Under the pieces are notes generated by a model. It was given only the letters and a program-made list of their open reading frames with translations. It ran no database searches and had not been told where the DNA came from. Source: Lachnospiraceae bacterium (GTDB taxonomy: Bacteria > Bacillota > Clostridia > Lachnospirales > Lachnospiraceae). Taken from it: a stretch of 64,000 nt of DNA. A program made the position numbers and the translations under genes. Below are positions 50,175 to 58,875 of the stretch, one piece after another; within the stretch, counting starts at the first letter, position 1; each line of letters begins with the position of its first letter. The DNA is taken from NCBI GenBank assembly GCA_015056725.1, contig SVFS01000006.1, positions 1 through 64,000 of the forward strand, written 5' to 3'.

Positions 50175-51035
50175 TTAGATGATATTGCGTATGCCATCAC
50201 AGATTTTGCGTGCAACAGCAGGATTATTCATAGTATATAAGTGGATACCATCCACATCATTTGCCAACAAATCTATAATCTGACTAAGCGCATAAGACAT
50301 ACCGGCATCGTACAATGCCTGCTTATTATCTCCATAGCGTTTGATAATCTTTTCAAATTTCGGTGGCAGAGATGCTCCACATAAATTCACCATTCGCATA
50401 ATCTGTGCACCGTTAATTACCGGCATAATTCCCGGTGTGATTGGTACATCAATACCACCAATCCGACAGTCATCCACAAAACGGTAAAAGTAGTCGTTGT
50501 CAAAGAACAATTGTGACAACAATACTTCTGCCCCTGCATCCACCTTCTTCTTCAAATTACGGATTTCCGAAACTCTGCTTTCTGATTCCGGATGACATTC
50601 CGGATAACATGCACCAGCAATACAAAAATCATAATTTGTATTTAAATGCTTCACAAGATTAGACGCATATCGGAAATCCGGCTTTTCCGGAAGATTCGGA
50701 TTTCTGTCTCCGCGAAGAGCCAGTACATTTTCAATACCCTCTGCCTGAAGCACTTTTGCAAATTCATCAATTTCCTGCTTGTCATAGCATAAGCAAGTAA
50801 GATGAACCACCGGTTCCACATGATATTCATGCTTGATTTTCTTTGCCAAGTCAATCGTTTTATTGTTATTGGAACTGCCACCGGCACCAAATGTAACACT
50901 GATATAATCCGGATTCAGTTCACACAAAATTTCAAGTGTTGCATCAATATTTTTCAGTTCATCATCTTTCTTTGGCGGAAAAATTTCAAATGACAACACA
51001 TTTTTCTTTTCTTTATAGATATCTGCAATTCTCAT
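50175..51035 (-). CDS. metF: methylenetetrahydrofolate reductase
   Basis: Reduces methylene-tetrahydrofolate to methyl-tetrahydrofolate for methionine synthesis and, in acetogens, the Wood-Ljungdahl methyl branch. The 286-residue protein has the family blocks LSFEIFPPKKDDEL, DYISVTFGAGGSS, LALRGDRNP and LSQLFFDNDYFYRF. AAGGAG is six bases before the ATG at 51033-51035; the open frame extends 13 codons further without a ribosome site. It follows the small alarmone synthetase gene by 46 bases on the same strand. No S-box riboswitch was seen. Confidence 0.95.
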   Translation of the reverse strand: MRIADIYKEKKNVLSFEIFPPKKDDELKNIDATLEILCELNPDYISVTFGAGGSSNNNKTIDLAKKIKHEYHVEPVVHLTCLCYDKQEIDEFAKVLQAEGIENVLALRGDRNPNLPEKPDFRYASNLVKHLNTNYDFCIAGACYPECHPESESRVSEIRNLKKKVDAGAEVLLSQLFFDNDYFYRFVDDCRIGGIDVPITPGIMPVINGAQIMRMVNLCGASLPPKFEKIIKRYGDNKQALYDAGMSYALSQIIDLLANDVDGIHLYTMNNPAVARKICDGIRNII

Positions 51036-51081
51036 AATACTCTCCTTATTTTTTTTATAAGAATTTTTGTACACAAATCAA

Positions 51082-51759
51082 TTATATATCTGCCTGCATA
51101 CGGAGCTTATCCATTTTATAGTCTAATTCCATACTCAATCTCGCACATTCAGCAAGCTCCTGCTCCATTTCTTCTGTAAATTCTTTCTCTTTCTTATATC
51201 GAAGCTGATGCTCAAGGCTTGCCCAGCAGTCCATCGCAATCGTACGAAGTTGAATTTCTACCTTCATAAGACGTTTTTCATTTTCCAAAAAAATAGGAAC
51301 CGATACAATCAGATGCAAGCTTCTATAGCCGTTTTTCTTTGGATTTTGTATGTAGTCTTTCTTTTCTAATAAAGTAATATCATCCTGCTTTAAAAGAGCC
51401 TCCGCAAGGGTATATACATCCTCCGGAAATCCGCAAATTACACGAATTCCTGCTACATCATTCAAATTATTCTCGATAGCTTCTACAGTCAAAGGCAAGT
51501 CTTTACGTTCCAATTTTTCCATAATACTTGGAATTTTTTTAATTCTGCCTTTTATACTATTGATAGGATTTCTATCGTGCTGCAAAGAATATTCTTCATC
51601 CAACACTTTAAATTTTGTTTCGATTTCCATCATAGCACACTTATAATAAGACATCAGTCTCTGCATTTCCATGCCTTTCTGTTTTGCCCAGCCGAGTGCC
51701 TTGTCATTGGCAAGCCCCATCATAAGTTTCCCAAGCATACCCTCTTTATCCAATTTCAT
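51082..51759 (-). CDS. small alarmone synthetase (RelQ/YjbM-type)
   Basis: A 225-residue single-domain (p)ppGpp synthetase. It carries the RelA/SpoT synthetase blocks RIKKIPSIMEKLERK, LNDVAGIRVICGF, NPKKNGYRSLHL and EIQLRTIAMDCWASLEHQL; there is no hydrolase, TGS or ACT domain. It transfers pyrophosphate from ATP to GDP/GTP. AGGAATTTAGAA precedes the ATG, overlapping the end of the upstream gene, and metF follows, so all three are probably co-transcribed. Confidence 0.93.
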   Translation of the reverse strand: MKLDKEGMLGKLMMGLANDKALGWAKQKGMEMQRLMSYYKCAMMEIETKFKVLDEEYSLQHDRNPINSIKGRIKKIPSIMEKLERKDLPLTVEAIENNLNDVAGIRVICGFPEDVYTLAEALLKQDDITLLEKKDYIQNPKKNGYRSLHLIVSVPIFLENEKRLMKVEIQLRTIAMDCWASLEHQLRYKKEKEFTEEMEQELAECARLSMELDYKMDKLRMQADI

Positions 51760-51771
51760 TTCTAAATTCCT

Positions 51772-52890
51772 CTAACAGTATTCACCATATTCGCATCCGA
51801 TGTTTTCTGCCAGAATTTCATCAAGCAGCTTACCGTCACGATACAGTTTAACGGTTCCTTTTCCGTTACCGCCATTCCAAAGACGATTATGGAATTTGTC
51901 CCCATTAGGTGCTTCATAATTTACTAAAAGCATATCTTTCTTTTCACAGGTAATATCTGTTACCATTTTATTACGCCATGTCTTTTGCTCTACATGCCAG
52001 ATGATCTGAGTATCTGTTTCTTTACAGTCAAAGAATGTCCTTGCAAACGTCCAGAATTTTGAAAAGTTAAACTCATATGCTTTTCCTTCATACCAGAATG
52101 CAGATAACAGTTTTCTCGAAAGTGCAACAGGTCCGATTTTCGGTCTGCCTCCACCAATATCAAATACACTGTCTGTCAGCTTTTTACCGGTAAGCTTACT
52201 AGTCAGGTTATTGGAAGATAACCATACCCATGGAGAAGTAAAATTTTTACCCCAGTTCTTATCAGCATATCCGTAGCTGTTTTCTTTGCTGACCTTATAT
52301 GTTTCTCCATTCCAGATTACTTCTCCTTCAAAAGCAGATTTCATCCCCTCTGCATGCCAGAACATCTCAAACGCCTGCATTCTCCGAAACGGTGTACTTG
52401 CTCCATATCCAACATTGAAGGCTGTCACCTTATCTATTTTCAGATTCCAGCTCATCTCCCCGGATTCACACATATATTCAGGATGATTTTGGGCATCCTC
52501 TGCACTCACTTGTACATGCCCGTAAGTACTTATTTCATCCACATAACATTCGTCTGCCTTTACATGAAACGGAACACCAAAATCTACTTCTATCTGATTC
52601 CATCCGTAAAATCTATGTAACTGTGTCGCATCTTCGCCCCAAGCCCCTGCTTTTACCATTAAGTAGGATGGTTTGATGCCCTTTTCCTTATTTGAAGGAA
52701 GTTGTCCGAAAATCGGTTCATCGCCACCACTTTCCGGATTACATAAGAAAAATTCTATAAAAAACGGCTTCGCCTCACCTGTCAGGGCATGATAGCCGGT
52801 AAAAGAATGCCACCACCAATCATAACCGCACTTTGCCTGACCACCGGTAAGCATACATTCATTTCTTCTGATATCGTGTTTGTTAAACAT
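51772..52890 (-). CDS. tocopherol-cyclase-like lipocalin-fold protein
   Basis: A 372-residue soluble protein rich in Trp and aromatic residues. GYADKNWGKNFTSPWVWL is the signature I associate with the tocopherol cyclase-like (lipocalin-type) family, supported by GYDWWWHSFTG near the N-terminus and SPWVWLSSNNL. In plants the fold cyclises quinols, but bacterial homologues are of unknown function, and this organism is unlikely to make tocopherol, so a lipid- or carotenoid-binding role is as likely. It leads an operon with a (p)ppGpp synthetase and metF. Confidence 0.7.
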   Translation of the reverse strand: MFNKHDIRRNECMLTGGQAKCGYDWWWHSFTGYHALTGEAKPFFIEFFLCNPESGGDEPIFGQLPSNKEKGIKPSYLMVKAGAWGEDATQLHRFYGWNQIEVDFGVPFHVKADECYVDEISTYGHVQVSAEDAQNHPEYMCESGEMSWNLKIDKVTAFNVGYGASTPFRRMQAFEMFWHAEGMKSAFEGEVIWNGETYKVSKENSYGYADKNWGKNFTSPWVWLSSNNLTSKLTGKKLTDSVFDIGGGRPKIGPVALSRKLLSAFWYEGKAYEFNFSKFWTFARTFFDCKETDTQIIWHVEQKTWRNKMVTDITCEKKDMLLVNYEAPNGDKFHNRLWNGGNGKGTVKLYRDGKLLDEILAENIGCEYGEYC

Positions 52891-52931
52891 TGCTTCTCCT
52901 TATTGTCTATCTTTCAATTCATCATTTTACT

Positions 52932-53183
52932 TTATCGCTTTATTATAGCAAGGTTTTCCCGGATGGGAAATATGTTATTAAAAAATGATTCTGCATAATC
53001 AAAATAGGAATCATCTGCTCGATATCCTATAATCACATCATAAGCATTTACATTAATACTAAAATTATCAAGCAAATACTTTTTTGCTCTCCCTGCAACA
53101 GGTGTTTTCATAGAAAGCAGACGATACTCAACCAATACCGCAATCCAATTAAATTCTTTCTCCCCTTTCAGAATTGCGTATCT
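52932..53183 (-). pseudogene. DUF3990-like gene remnant
   Basis: The minus strand encodes RYAILKGEKEFNWIAVLVEY followed by YDVIIGYRADDSYFDYAESF, the central block of DUF3990-type proteins, which occur in toxin and defence islands. There is no start codon with a ribosome site, the N-terminal half is missing and the C-terminus ends early, so this is a truncated relic. Confidence 0.6.
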
Positions 53184-53241
53184 AAAAGAAAAAAGTGTAT
53201 AATATTACAAAGATACCGTTTTACAATCGGAGGTGGATGTG

Positions 53242-53619
53242 ATGTGGTTTTGGTGGTTTATGTTTGTGTGTGATTTAATAATACCAATTCTTTTAATTAT
53301 CGCAGGCAGAATGATGTGGAAGCATTGCCCGCAAAAAATAAATGGTATCTATGGATATCGAACAAGACGTTCCATGAAGAATATGGACACTTGGAAATTT
53401 GCTCATGATTATTGCGGACGCCTTTGGTGAAAAAGTGGTTTATTGATGTTAATTCCATCTGTTTTGATACATTTTCCTTTCATCCACAGTAATGAAGATG
53501 TGATTGGAACTGTCGGTGCAATTCTTTGTATAATTCAAGTGACTGTTTTGATAGCCACTATCTTTCCAACCGAAGCCGCTCTGAAAAAGACATTTTTTGA
53601 GGACGGAACTCGAAGATAA
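53242..53619 (+). pseudogene. SdpI-family membrane protein with internal stop
   Basis: GGAGG precedes the ATG at 53242. The frame codes an SdpI-like protein (immunity-type membrane protein): a first membrane helix, then GRMMWKHCPQKINGIYGYRT and NMDTWKFAHDYCGRLW. A TGA at 53428-53430 interrupts it directly after TGG, and the same frame then continues for 63 codons (SGLLMLIPSVLIHFPF onward) to a natural-looking end. A single TGG-to-TGA change explains this. Confidence 0.8.
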
Positions 53620-53625
53620 AATGGA

Positions 53626-54252
53626 ATGCAGATCTCAAAAGACTACCTAATCCAAAAGAAGAAAGAACTGAAAGGCGCTGAATTCTTATCTGGATTTTCC
53701 AAGGATGATAAAATCTATCCCATAATCACATTGACCGTATATTTTGGTTCTGAAAAATGGGATGCTCCGAGAAGTCTAAAGGAAATGTTCCCCTCAGATA
53801 TCGAAGATATTGTACTAAATCAAATAGAAGATTATCGCCTTCATTTAATTATTCCAAGCGAAATCGAAGATTTTTCCATATTTAAGACGGATTTAGGAAA
53901 AGCATTAAAGTATATCAAAATGTCTGATAAACCGGATGGGATAAAGCAATTAAGACTGGATGAGAATTTTCAACAGATGAGTGTGGATACTATACAGCTT
54001 ATCAACGAATTCACAAAAAGTAATATCGAAATACCCGAAGAAGAGGAGGAAATAAATATGTGTGTAGCATGGGATACTTTTGAAAGAGAATGTACGGAAA
54101 AAGGCCGCCGCGAAGGTCACCGCGAAGGTGTACTGTCCACATTAACAGAATTAGTTGAAAAAGGCATTCTAAACATGGAAGACGCTGCAAGCCATGCATC
54201 CATTCCCTTAGAAGACTTTAAGCAGCTCATAGGAAATGCCTCTAAAATATGA
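53626..54252 (+). pseudogene. Rpn/PD-(D/E)XK transposase-like nuclease, N-terminally truncated
   Basis: The 208-codon frame starts right after the SdpI pseudogene. It encodes only the C-terminal half of an Rpn-family recombination-promoting nuclease: KKKELKGAEFLSGFSKDDK, PIITLTVYFGSEKWDAPRSL, and a basic tail EKGRREGHREGV. Full-length relatives carry about 100 more N-terminal residues including the first catalytic acid. No ribosome site is at the apparent start, so the gene is probably dead, perhaps after a deletion that joined it to sdpI. Confidence 0.7.
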
Positions 54253-54385
54253 TATGTATTAATCAAAAATTTATATAAGATATCATTTGCCCGTAACATC
54301 AAGATTGTGCATACTTTTTTCTATTCTGCAAATACTATGGAAGCAACGAAAAAACATTTCAACACAATATAGGATGGAGCAAATA

Positions 54386-54694
54386 ATGAACAAAGACACA
54401 AAGCAAAACCAAAATGCAGCTTCCGAACTTGCCTACGCTGCACTTGATGAAATTCCCACTCCAAAATCGGATGCAAAAGAAATCGTGGGACTCGTAAAAT
54501 CAAGTGGTAAAGTCACCGGATATCAGCTCTCTGATGGCTCCACAGTTTCCAAAGACGAAGGAGTCAGTATGGCGAAATCAGGAGATATTCAAGGTGTCGG
54601 TGTGGCACACCGTAAAGATTCCGAATATCTAAAATCCTTACCGGATGGAACCGAAGAAAATAATTTAGGCAACCTGCCTTCTATCAGTGGCTGA
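54386..54694 (+). CDS. DUF3892-like small protein
   Basis: A 102-residue protein whose C-terminal 65 residues follow the DUF3892 pattern (GLVKSSGKVTGYQLSDGS, MAKSGDIQGVGVAHRKDSEYL, SLPDGTEENNLGNLP). GGAG six bases before the ATG at 54386 selects this start inside a longer open frame. The N-terminus is polar and Asn/Gln-rich. Function unknown; members are common in Firmicutes accessory regions. Confidence 0.72.
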   Translation: MNKDTKQNQNAASELAYAALDEIPTPKSDAKEIVGLVKSSGKVTGYQLSDGSTVSKDEGVSMAKSGDIQGVGVAHRKDSEYLKSLPDGTEENNLGNLPSISG

Positions 54695-54708
54695 AGCATT
54701 CAGCCACT
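54686..54708 (+). terminator. terminator containing the DUF3892 stop codon
   Basis: Perfect 10-bp stem AGTGGCTGAA / TTCAGCCACT with a three-base loop, followed by TCTATTTAT. The TGA stop lies in the 5' arm. Confidence 0.7.
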
Positions 54709-54713
54709 TCTAT

Positions 54714-55598
54714 TTATGCCAAACAAATCATCCGCGCATATTTTTTTTCTGAATCTTCCACAACTTTTATTTTTCCTTCGGAAATAAAGTGATTAATCCG
54801 TTTTGCATACCACCAATCGCCTATGCCCAATGGATAGTATCCTAGTATATTACCAATAAGTCTAGCTTCTTTTATGGGCTCATCAGTAAGCCGTTTCCAA
54901 ATCAGAAAATCATAAAAGGATTCCGATACACCTACCAGCTGCCCATTCACAACAGCACGCAGTGGACTATTCTCTTCTTGCAGTTCACTCCAAAAACCTG
55001 CATTCATCCTGATTTCCTGTTTCGATAACTTTTTTTCATAAGGTAAAAATGCTGCAAATTCCTCTGCTGACACTTCTCCCCAGCTTTGGTAACGCTGTAT
55101 CGTATTTCCACGAATTTCATACTCCGGCATTTTCACCACCGAAATATCATTTTCATACTTTTGCAAAAGACCACACAACATATAGAATCCACATCTGGAA
55201 TAAGGTGCATCACTATACCATATTCTTATCGATTCACCATCTTCAAGATAATGTTGTAAACGCACCAATTCATTTGCATAAGCATCTGTCGCCTCTCGTA
55301 ATTCTCTTTCTAATTCAGCATCTCTTCCCCATTGCTCCTGCGCATACAGAGAGCAAATCAATTTCTTACGATAATCACTATTCACTTCCTGTCTGATATC
55401 CCCCACATCCAGTAAAAAAGAAAGACCGATTACTTCTCTGGATGTTCCGGGTATCCAGCCGGCAAATGACTTTTGTGGTGGTTTCTTTTTTCCGACAAAC
55501 CATACAGAAGTTGGACCGTCTGTTTTTCCATGCATTATTGTATTTTTAGCCACTTTCATAGCCGCAGTTTCACTATCTGCAAATAGTACTTCTATCAT
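54714..55598 (-). CDS. DUF1835/DUF3658-like protein
   Basis: A 294-residue protein beginning MIEVLFADSETAAMKVA. The middle has IRIWYSDAPYSRCGFYMLCG and the C-terminal part IGNILGYYPLGIGDWWYAKR, which I associate with the DUF1835 plus DUF3658 pair of folds. No catalytic motif is known for the family. The ATG at 55596-55598 is chosen because AAGGAAG precedes it. That ribosome site overlaps the stop of a DNA-glycosylase remnant, a trace of a former operon. Confidence 0.7.
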   Translation of the reverse strand: MIEVLFADSETAAMKVAKNTIMHGKTDGPTSVWFVGKKKPPQKSFAGWIPGTSREVIGLSFLLDVGDIRQEVNSDYRKKLICSLYAQEQWGRDAELERELREATDAYANELVRLQHYLEDGESIRIWYSDAPYSRCGFYMLCGLLQKYENDISVVKMPEYEIRGNTIQRYQSWGEVSAEEFAAFLPYEKKLSKQEIRMNAGFWSELQEENSPLRAVVNGQLVGVSESFYDFLIWKRLTDEPIKEARLIGNILGYYPLGIGDWWYAKRINHFISEGKIKVVEDSEKKYARMICLA

Positions 55599-55605
55599 AG
55601 CTTCC

Positions 55606-55771
55606 TTACCTTTCATCATCCATTTTTAGTAGTTTTCCCCATTCCTGTACCAGCCTTTCTAAACCCCATGCCGCATTCGCCGGACTGGTCGATGGAAGAC
55701 ATATTGCTTCCTTTTGCAGCAGGGGATAGATATTTTTTTGATAGAGTTGCTGTGCTTTCTCTCCGCGAATA
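55606..55771 (-). pseudogene. DNA-deoxyinosine glycosylase remnant (C-terminal end)
   Basis: Minus-strand frame EKAQQLYQKNIYPLLQKEAI then CLPSTSPANAAWGLERLVQE ends at TAA 55608-55606. The STSPANA motif is typical of the C-terminus of UDG-family DNA-deoxyinosine glycosylases. The N-terminal two thirds are missing; the frame enters from within the stop region of the DUF6179 gene without a start codon. Confidence 0.65.
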
Positions 55772-56623
55772 TTATATCACAAAAGCATTTTCCATCGAAT
55801 TATATTTTGCTGTTAGCCGAAGCTCTGTTGCAAAATTTTTCAAATCATTTCTCAAATACTGCTCTAAGGCTACATCCCCTTTATACGCATTATCGACTAA
55901 TACAGTCAGACATTGTTGTAAGTTTTCATTTAAAGACCTCTTTTTTCTTACACTACTGTCATTTCCAAAAAACAGTACTATTTTCCGTAATTTTTCGTAA
56001 TCTTCCTTTGTACTCGTTTCTTCCAGTGATTTCCCAAGCATAATATGACACATAAGATTTCTAAATACTATATTACATATATTATAGTATTGACTTGCAT
56101 AGTCACTATCAAATTGATAAAGTATCTGTCGCACATACGCTTCTGGTAAGGCATTTAAAAACTTTTGCTCCAAACAAATGGCATCTACATATTTTGAAAT
56201 TGCTTGTATACCGCATTCACCATACAACGAAGTAAGTATCGGATAATCCATTGTTATGCCCGTTTCCTGCGGTGCATATCGAATGTCATAATAATGAAAA
56301 AATCCCGGTATAGCCTGTTCTACAGTCAATTTATAGTTTTCATTTCCATAGGCATGAAATGTTAATAACATCTCATTATACCGTTTTTGTGATTCTTTTA
56401 CTTTATTAAACACGCACTCATAGCCATACTTATACGCCTCCTGTGCTGACAATTTCTGTTTTCCAATCGGTAGCCCACTATGCTCGCCAACATCTATGCA
56501 ATATAGCACTGCTTCCATTAATTGATTCGCCTTCGTATATGAAATGGATGTACTTTCATTCATTGTATATTTGTCTGCTAATGCCGCTACTAACGGCACA
56601 AGTTCTTCCAGCTGATAATTCAT
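55772..56623 (-). CDS. DUF6179-like protein
   Basis: A 283-residue helical soluble protein beginning MNYQLEELVPLVAALADKYT. I recall this type as DUF6179, which co-occurs with DUF6323, encoded directly upstream. No enzymatic motif was found. GGAGG is five bases before the ATG at 56621-56623, and the start overlaps the upstream stop as ATGA, so translation is coupled. The role is unknown. Confidence 0.7.
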   Translation of the reverse strand: MNYQLEELVPLVAALADKYTMNESTSISYTKANQLMEAVLYCIDVGEHSGLPIGKQKLSAQEAYKYGYECVFNKVKESQKRYNEMLLTFHAYGNENYKLTVEQAIPGFFHYYDIRYAPQETGITMDYPILTSLYGECGIQAISKYVDAICLEQKFLNALPEAYVRQILYQFDSDYASQYYNICNIVFRNLMCHIMLGKSLEETSTKEDYEKLRKIVLFFGNDSSVRKKRSLNENLQQCLTVLVDNAYKGDVALEQYLRNDLKNFATELRLTAKYNSMENAFVI

Positions 56624-57039
56624 TCTTGCCTCCATTCCCAATTTTCCAGACATGCACTTTCCAAATAATCCAAATCCCCACCACAAAACTGCTCATATTG
56701 TGCATACATAAACTGCAATATTTCGGTATCAGGTATTTCATCTCCAAGTTCATTTTTAAAGGTATAAAAAATTGCCTGTAAACGTACAATTGTTTCCGCA
56801 TAATTATCAGCGTAGATATATGCTGAATTGCAAAACTCCATAATCAACTTTGGCAGAATCCCCTCCCCAAATTCAACCCTCTGCTGTCTCTTTAATTCAT
56901 TTTTTCGTTCTTGAAGCAGCATTTCTATCTCTTCTTTTGATAAGACTAATCCATACTCTATCGTCGCTGCATTCATTTCCAGCAATAGCCTTTTCTGTTG
57001 CCCATCCTGCATATGTTCTAACCAGTCTCTTGCTTCCAT
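56620..57039 (-). CDS. DUF6323-like protein
   Basis: A 139-residue helical acidic protein (MEARDWLEHMQDGQQKRLLL at the start), matching the DUF6323 pattern from memory. GGAGGGGAG lies upstream of the ATG at 57037-57039; an open frame 18 codons longer exists without a ribosome site. It is coupled to the DUF6179 gene by a four-base overlap. Both are cytoplasmic and probably bind each other, which is inference from constant pairing. Confidence 0.7.
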   Translation of the reverse strand: MEARDWLEHMQDGQQKRLLLEMNAATIEYGLVLSKEEIEMLLQERKNELKRQQRVEFGEGILPKLIMEFCNSAYIYADNYAETIVRLQAIFYTFKNELGDEIPDTEILQFMYAQYEQFCGGDLDYLESACLENWEWRQE

Positions 57040-57185
57040 TCCATCGCTCCCCTCCTTATAAAGTAATTGTTTTCCGCTCTCCTCTTTAATCACTGTATAT
57101 TAGTGGAGATTTTTCGATTGTACCTCTCATGGCTCACTATTGGTAGACTTGAAAAAAACAGCATTTTGTGGTAATATAAACGTAG

Positions 57186-57218
57186 AAAGGGAAGAAAATT
57201 TTTAATTTTCTTCCCTTT
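57186..57218. terminator. strong terminator hairpin
   Basis: Perfect 14-bp stem AAAGGGAAGAAAAT / ATTTTCTTCCCTTT around TTTTTA. It lies downstream of ybaK on the minus strand. On the plus strand a promoter-like TTGAAA, 17 bases, TAATAT (57149-57177) points straight into it with no gene between. Confidence 0.7.
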
Positions 57219-57266
57219 ATCATGTCAACAGTATACTTTTTTCATATCTTTACCACAGCTATCTTT

Positions 57267-57755
57267 TTACGCTTCGTCACATATAATATCACACAGTTCA
57301 AACCGCAAAGCTTTCTGAAGTTCCTGCAAAGAAAGTTCTACCTGGTAGCCTATTTTTCCAGCACTAAAAAAGATCGTCTCAAAACCTTGTGCTGACTCAT
57401 TGATTATTGTTTTAAACTGTTTTTTCATACCTATAGGAGAGCAACCACCATGAATGTAACCTGTAAGTGGTAATAACTCCTTAGCCTTAATCATTGCAAT
57501 GCTCTTTTCTCCTACCGCTTTTGCCGCTTTTTTCAAATCAAGCTCCTTATGGACCGGTACAAGAAAAACATAATAATTTTTAGAAGGAGCCTGCGTTACT
57601 AATGTTTTGAATACCTGCTCAGGATTCTGTCCTAATACTTCTGCTACTTCCACACCACTAATTGCATCTGTATCAGCATAGAAATGACTATTATAGTTTA
57701 TCTTCTTCTGGTCTAATGACCTCATGACATTTGTTTTTTCAATTCCTTTTTTCAT
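57267..57755 (-). CDS. ybaK: YbaK/EbsC-type Cys-tRNA(Pro) deacylase
   Basis: A 162-residue trans-editing enzyme that hydrolyses Cys-tRNA(Pro) or related mischarged tRNAs. The YbaK blocks are KTLVTQAPSKNYYVFLVPV, the conserved Lys in LDLKKAAKAVGEKS, and GYIHGGCSPIGMKKQF. Full length is present. The ribosome site is weak. YvcK precedes it on the same strand by 68 bases. Confidence 0.92.
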   Translation of the reverse strand: MKKGIEKTNVMRSLDQKKINYNSHFYADTDAISGVEVAEVLGQNPEQVFKTLVTQAPSKNYYVFLVPVHKELDLKKAAKAVGEKSIAMIKAKELLPLTGYIHGGCSPIGMKKQFKTIINESAQGFETIFFSAGKIGYQVELSLQELQKALRFELCDIICDEA

Positions 57756-57823
57756 ACATTTTCTACTCTAGATATCTTCCGGTAATTTTCTCAGTTTTTT
57801 CATTTCCATATCAAGGGCACTAT

Positions 57824-58789
57824 CTAGCCATTTTCCAGCAGATATCCAAAAATATGCATACCCAGTTTCAGCACATTATGACGCAGCAGATTGTTTTTTA
57901 CCGTTACATAATCATCACTGATAATCCGTTCAACCAATGCTTTTGTTTCTTTCTTGTCAAGCTCCACCGGATCTTTTTGTTCTAATGACTCATAACGTTT
58001 TGCCATATCTTCATCTATTTTTCCATTATTGGCAATAACAACATCTATCTTACGTTTTCCAAGATATTGATTTAGAAGTTTAATGTGATCAGACACCTTG
58101 AAATCCTCTGTTTCGCCGGGCTGCGTTACCATGTTGCAGACATACATGATTTTTCCCTTGCTCCTGTCAATAGCATCTACGATTTCATCACAAATCAGAT
58201 TCGGAATAATGCTCGTAAATACACTTCCCATACTAAGCAAGATCAAATCCGCATCCTCTAACGCTCTTACCGCTTCTTTCGTTGGTACCGGCTTTTCCTT
58301 GTAAAAGATACGTTTAATCCCCTTATTTGTCATGGTGATATTATGCTCGCCTTCCACAATACTGCCATCTTCCATTTCTCCCATTAAGACAACATTGTCT
58401 TCTGTCAATGGTACTACTTTTCCTTTTAAATTAAACACCTTACTCAAAGCTTCAATCCCGTCAGAAAGGTTCCCTGTGATTTCTGACGATGCTGTCAGTA
58501 ATAGATTCCCTACCGTATGACCATCTAAGTCACTGGTTGTATGGAAACGATAATTAAACAGCTCCATTACAAGAGGCTCTGTTTCTGATAATGCTACTAA
58601 GACACGTCTAATATCTCCCACTGCCGGAATGCTGAATTCTTCACGAAGCACCCCTGTACTTCTTCCATCATCGCAAACTGACACGATAGCTGTTATGTCC
58701 AGTGGAAATTCTTTTAATCCTCTAAGCAATGTGGACGAACCTGTTCCACCGCCTAAAACTACAACTTTTCTTTTCATACTATTTGCCAT
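57824..58789 (-). CDS. yvcK: YvcK/GlmR family gluconeogenesis factor
   Basis: A 321-residue CofD-fold UDP-GlcNAc-binding protein that controls precursor flow into peptidoglycan. Diagnostic segments are VVVLGGGTGSSTLLRGLK, IVSVCDDGRSTGVLREEF, AVGDIRRVLVALS, LDGHTVGNLLLTA and HNITMTNKGIKRIF. It usually sits between rapZ and whiA; neither is present here, so it has moved or is a second copy. Its start may be either the first ATG or the fifth codon. Confidence 0.92.
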   Translation of the reverse strand: MANSMKRKVVVLGGGTGSSTLLRGLKEFPLDITAIVSVCDDGRSTGVLREEFSIPAVGDIRRVLVALSETEPLVMELFNYRFHTTSDLDGHTVGNLLLTASSEITGNLSDGIEALSKVFNLKGKVVPLTEDNVVLMGEMEDGSIVEGEHNITMTNKGIKRIFYKEKPVPTKEAVRALEDADLILLSMGSVFTSIIPNLICDEIVDAIDRSKGKIMYVCNMVTQPGETEDFKVSDHIKLLNQYLGKRKIDVVIANNGKIDEDMAKRYESLEQKDPVELDKKETKALVERIISDDYVTVKNNLLRHNVLKLGMHIFGYLLENG

Positions 58790-58875
58790 TCTTTCTTCTT
58801 TTTACAAATATCTTTTACTTATATATCACATTATTTACTGATTTTCATTTGTAATCATATTTCTTGCATGCTGTT

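Noticed and set aside
53428-53430. TGA read as tryptophan or selenocysteine
   Set aside because: Other genes here use TGA as a normal stop (for example 14761-14763 and 54691-54693), the position aligns with Trp rather than Cys, and no SECIS-like hairpin follows. A point mutation is simpler.
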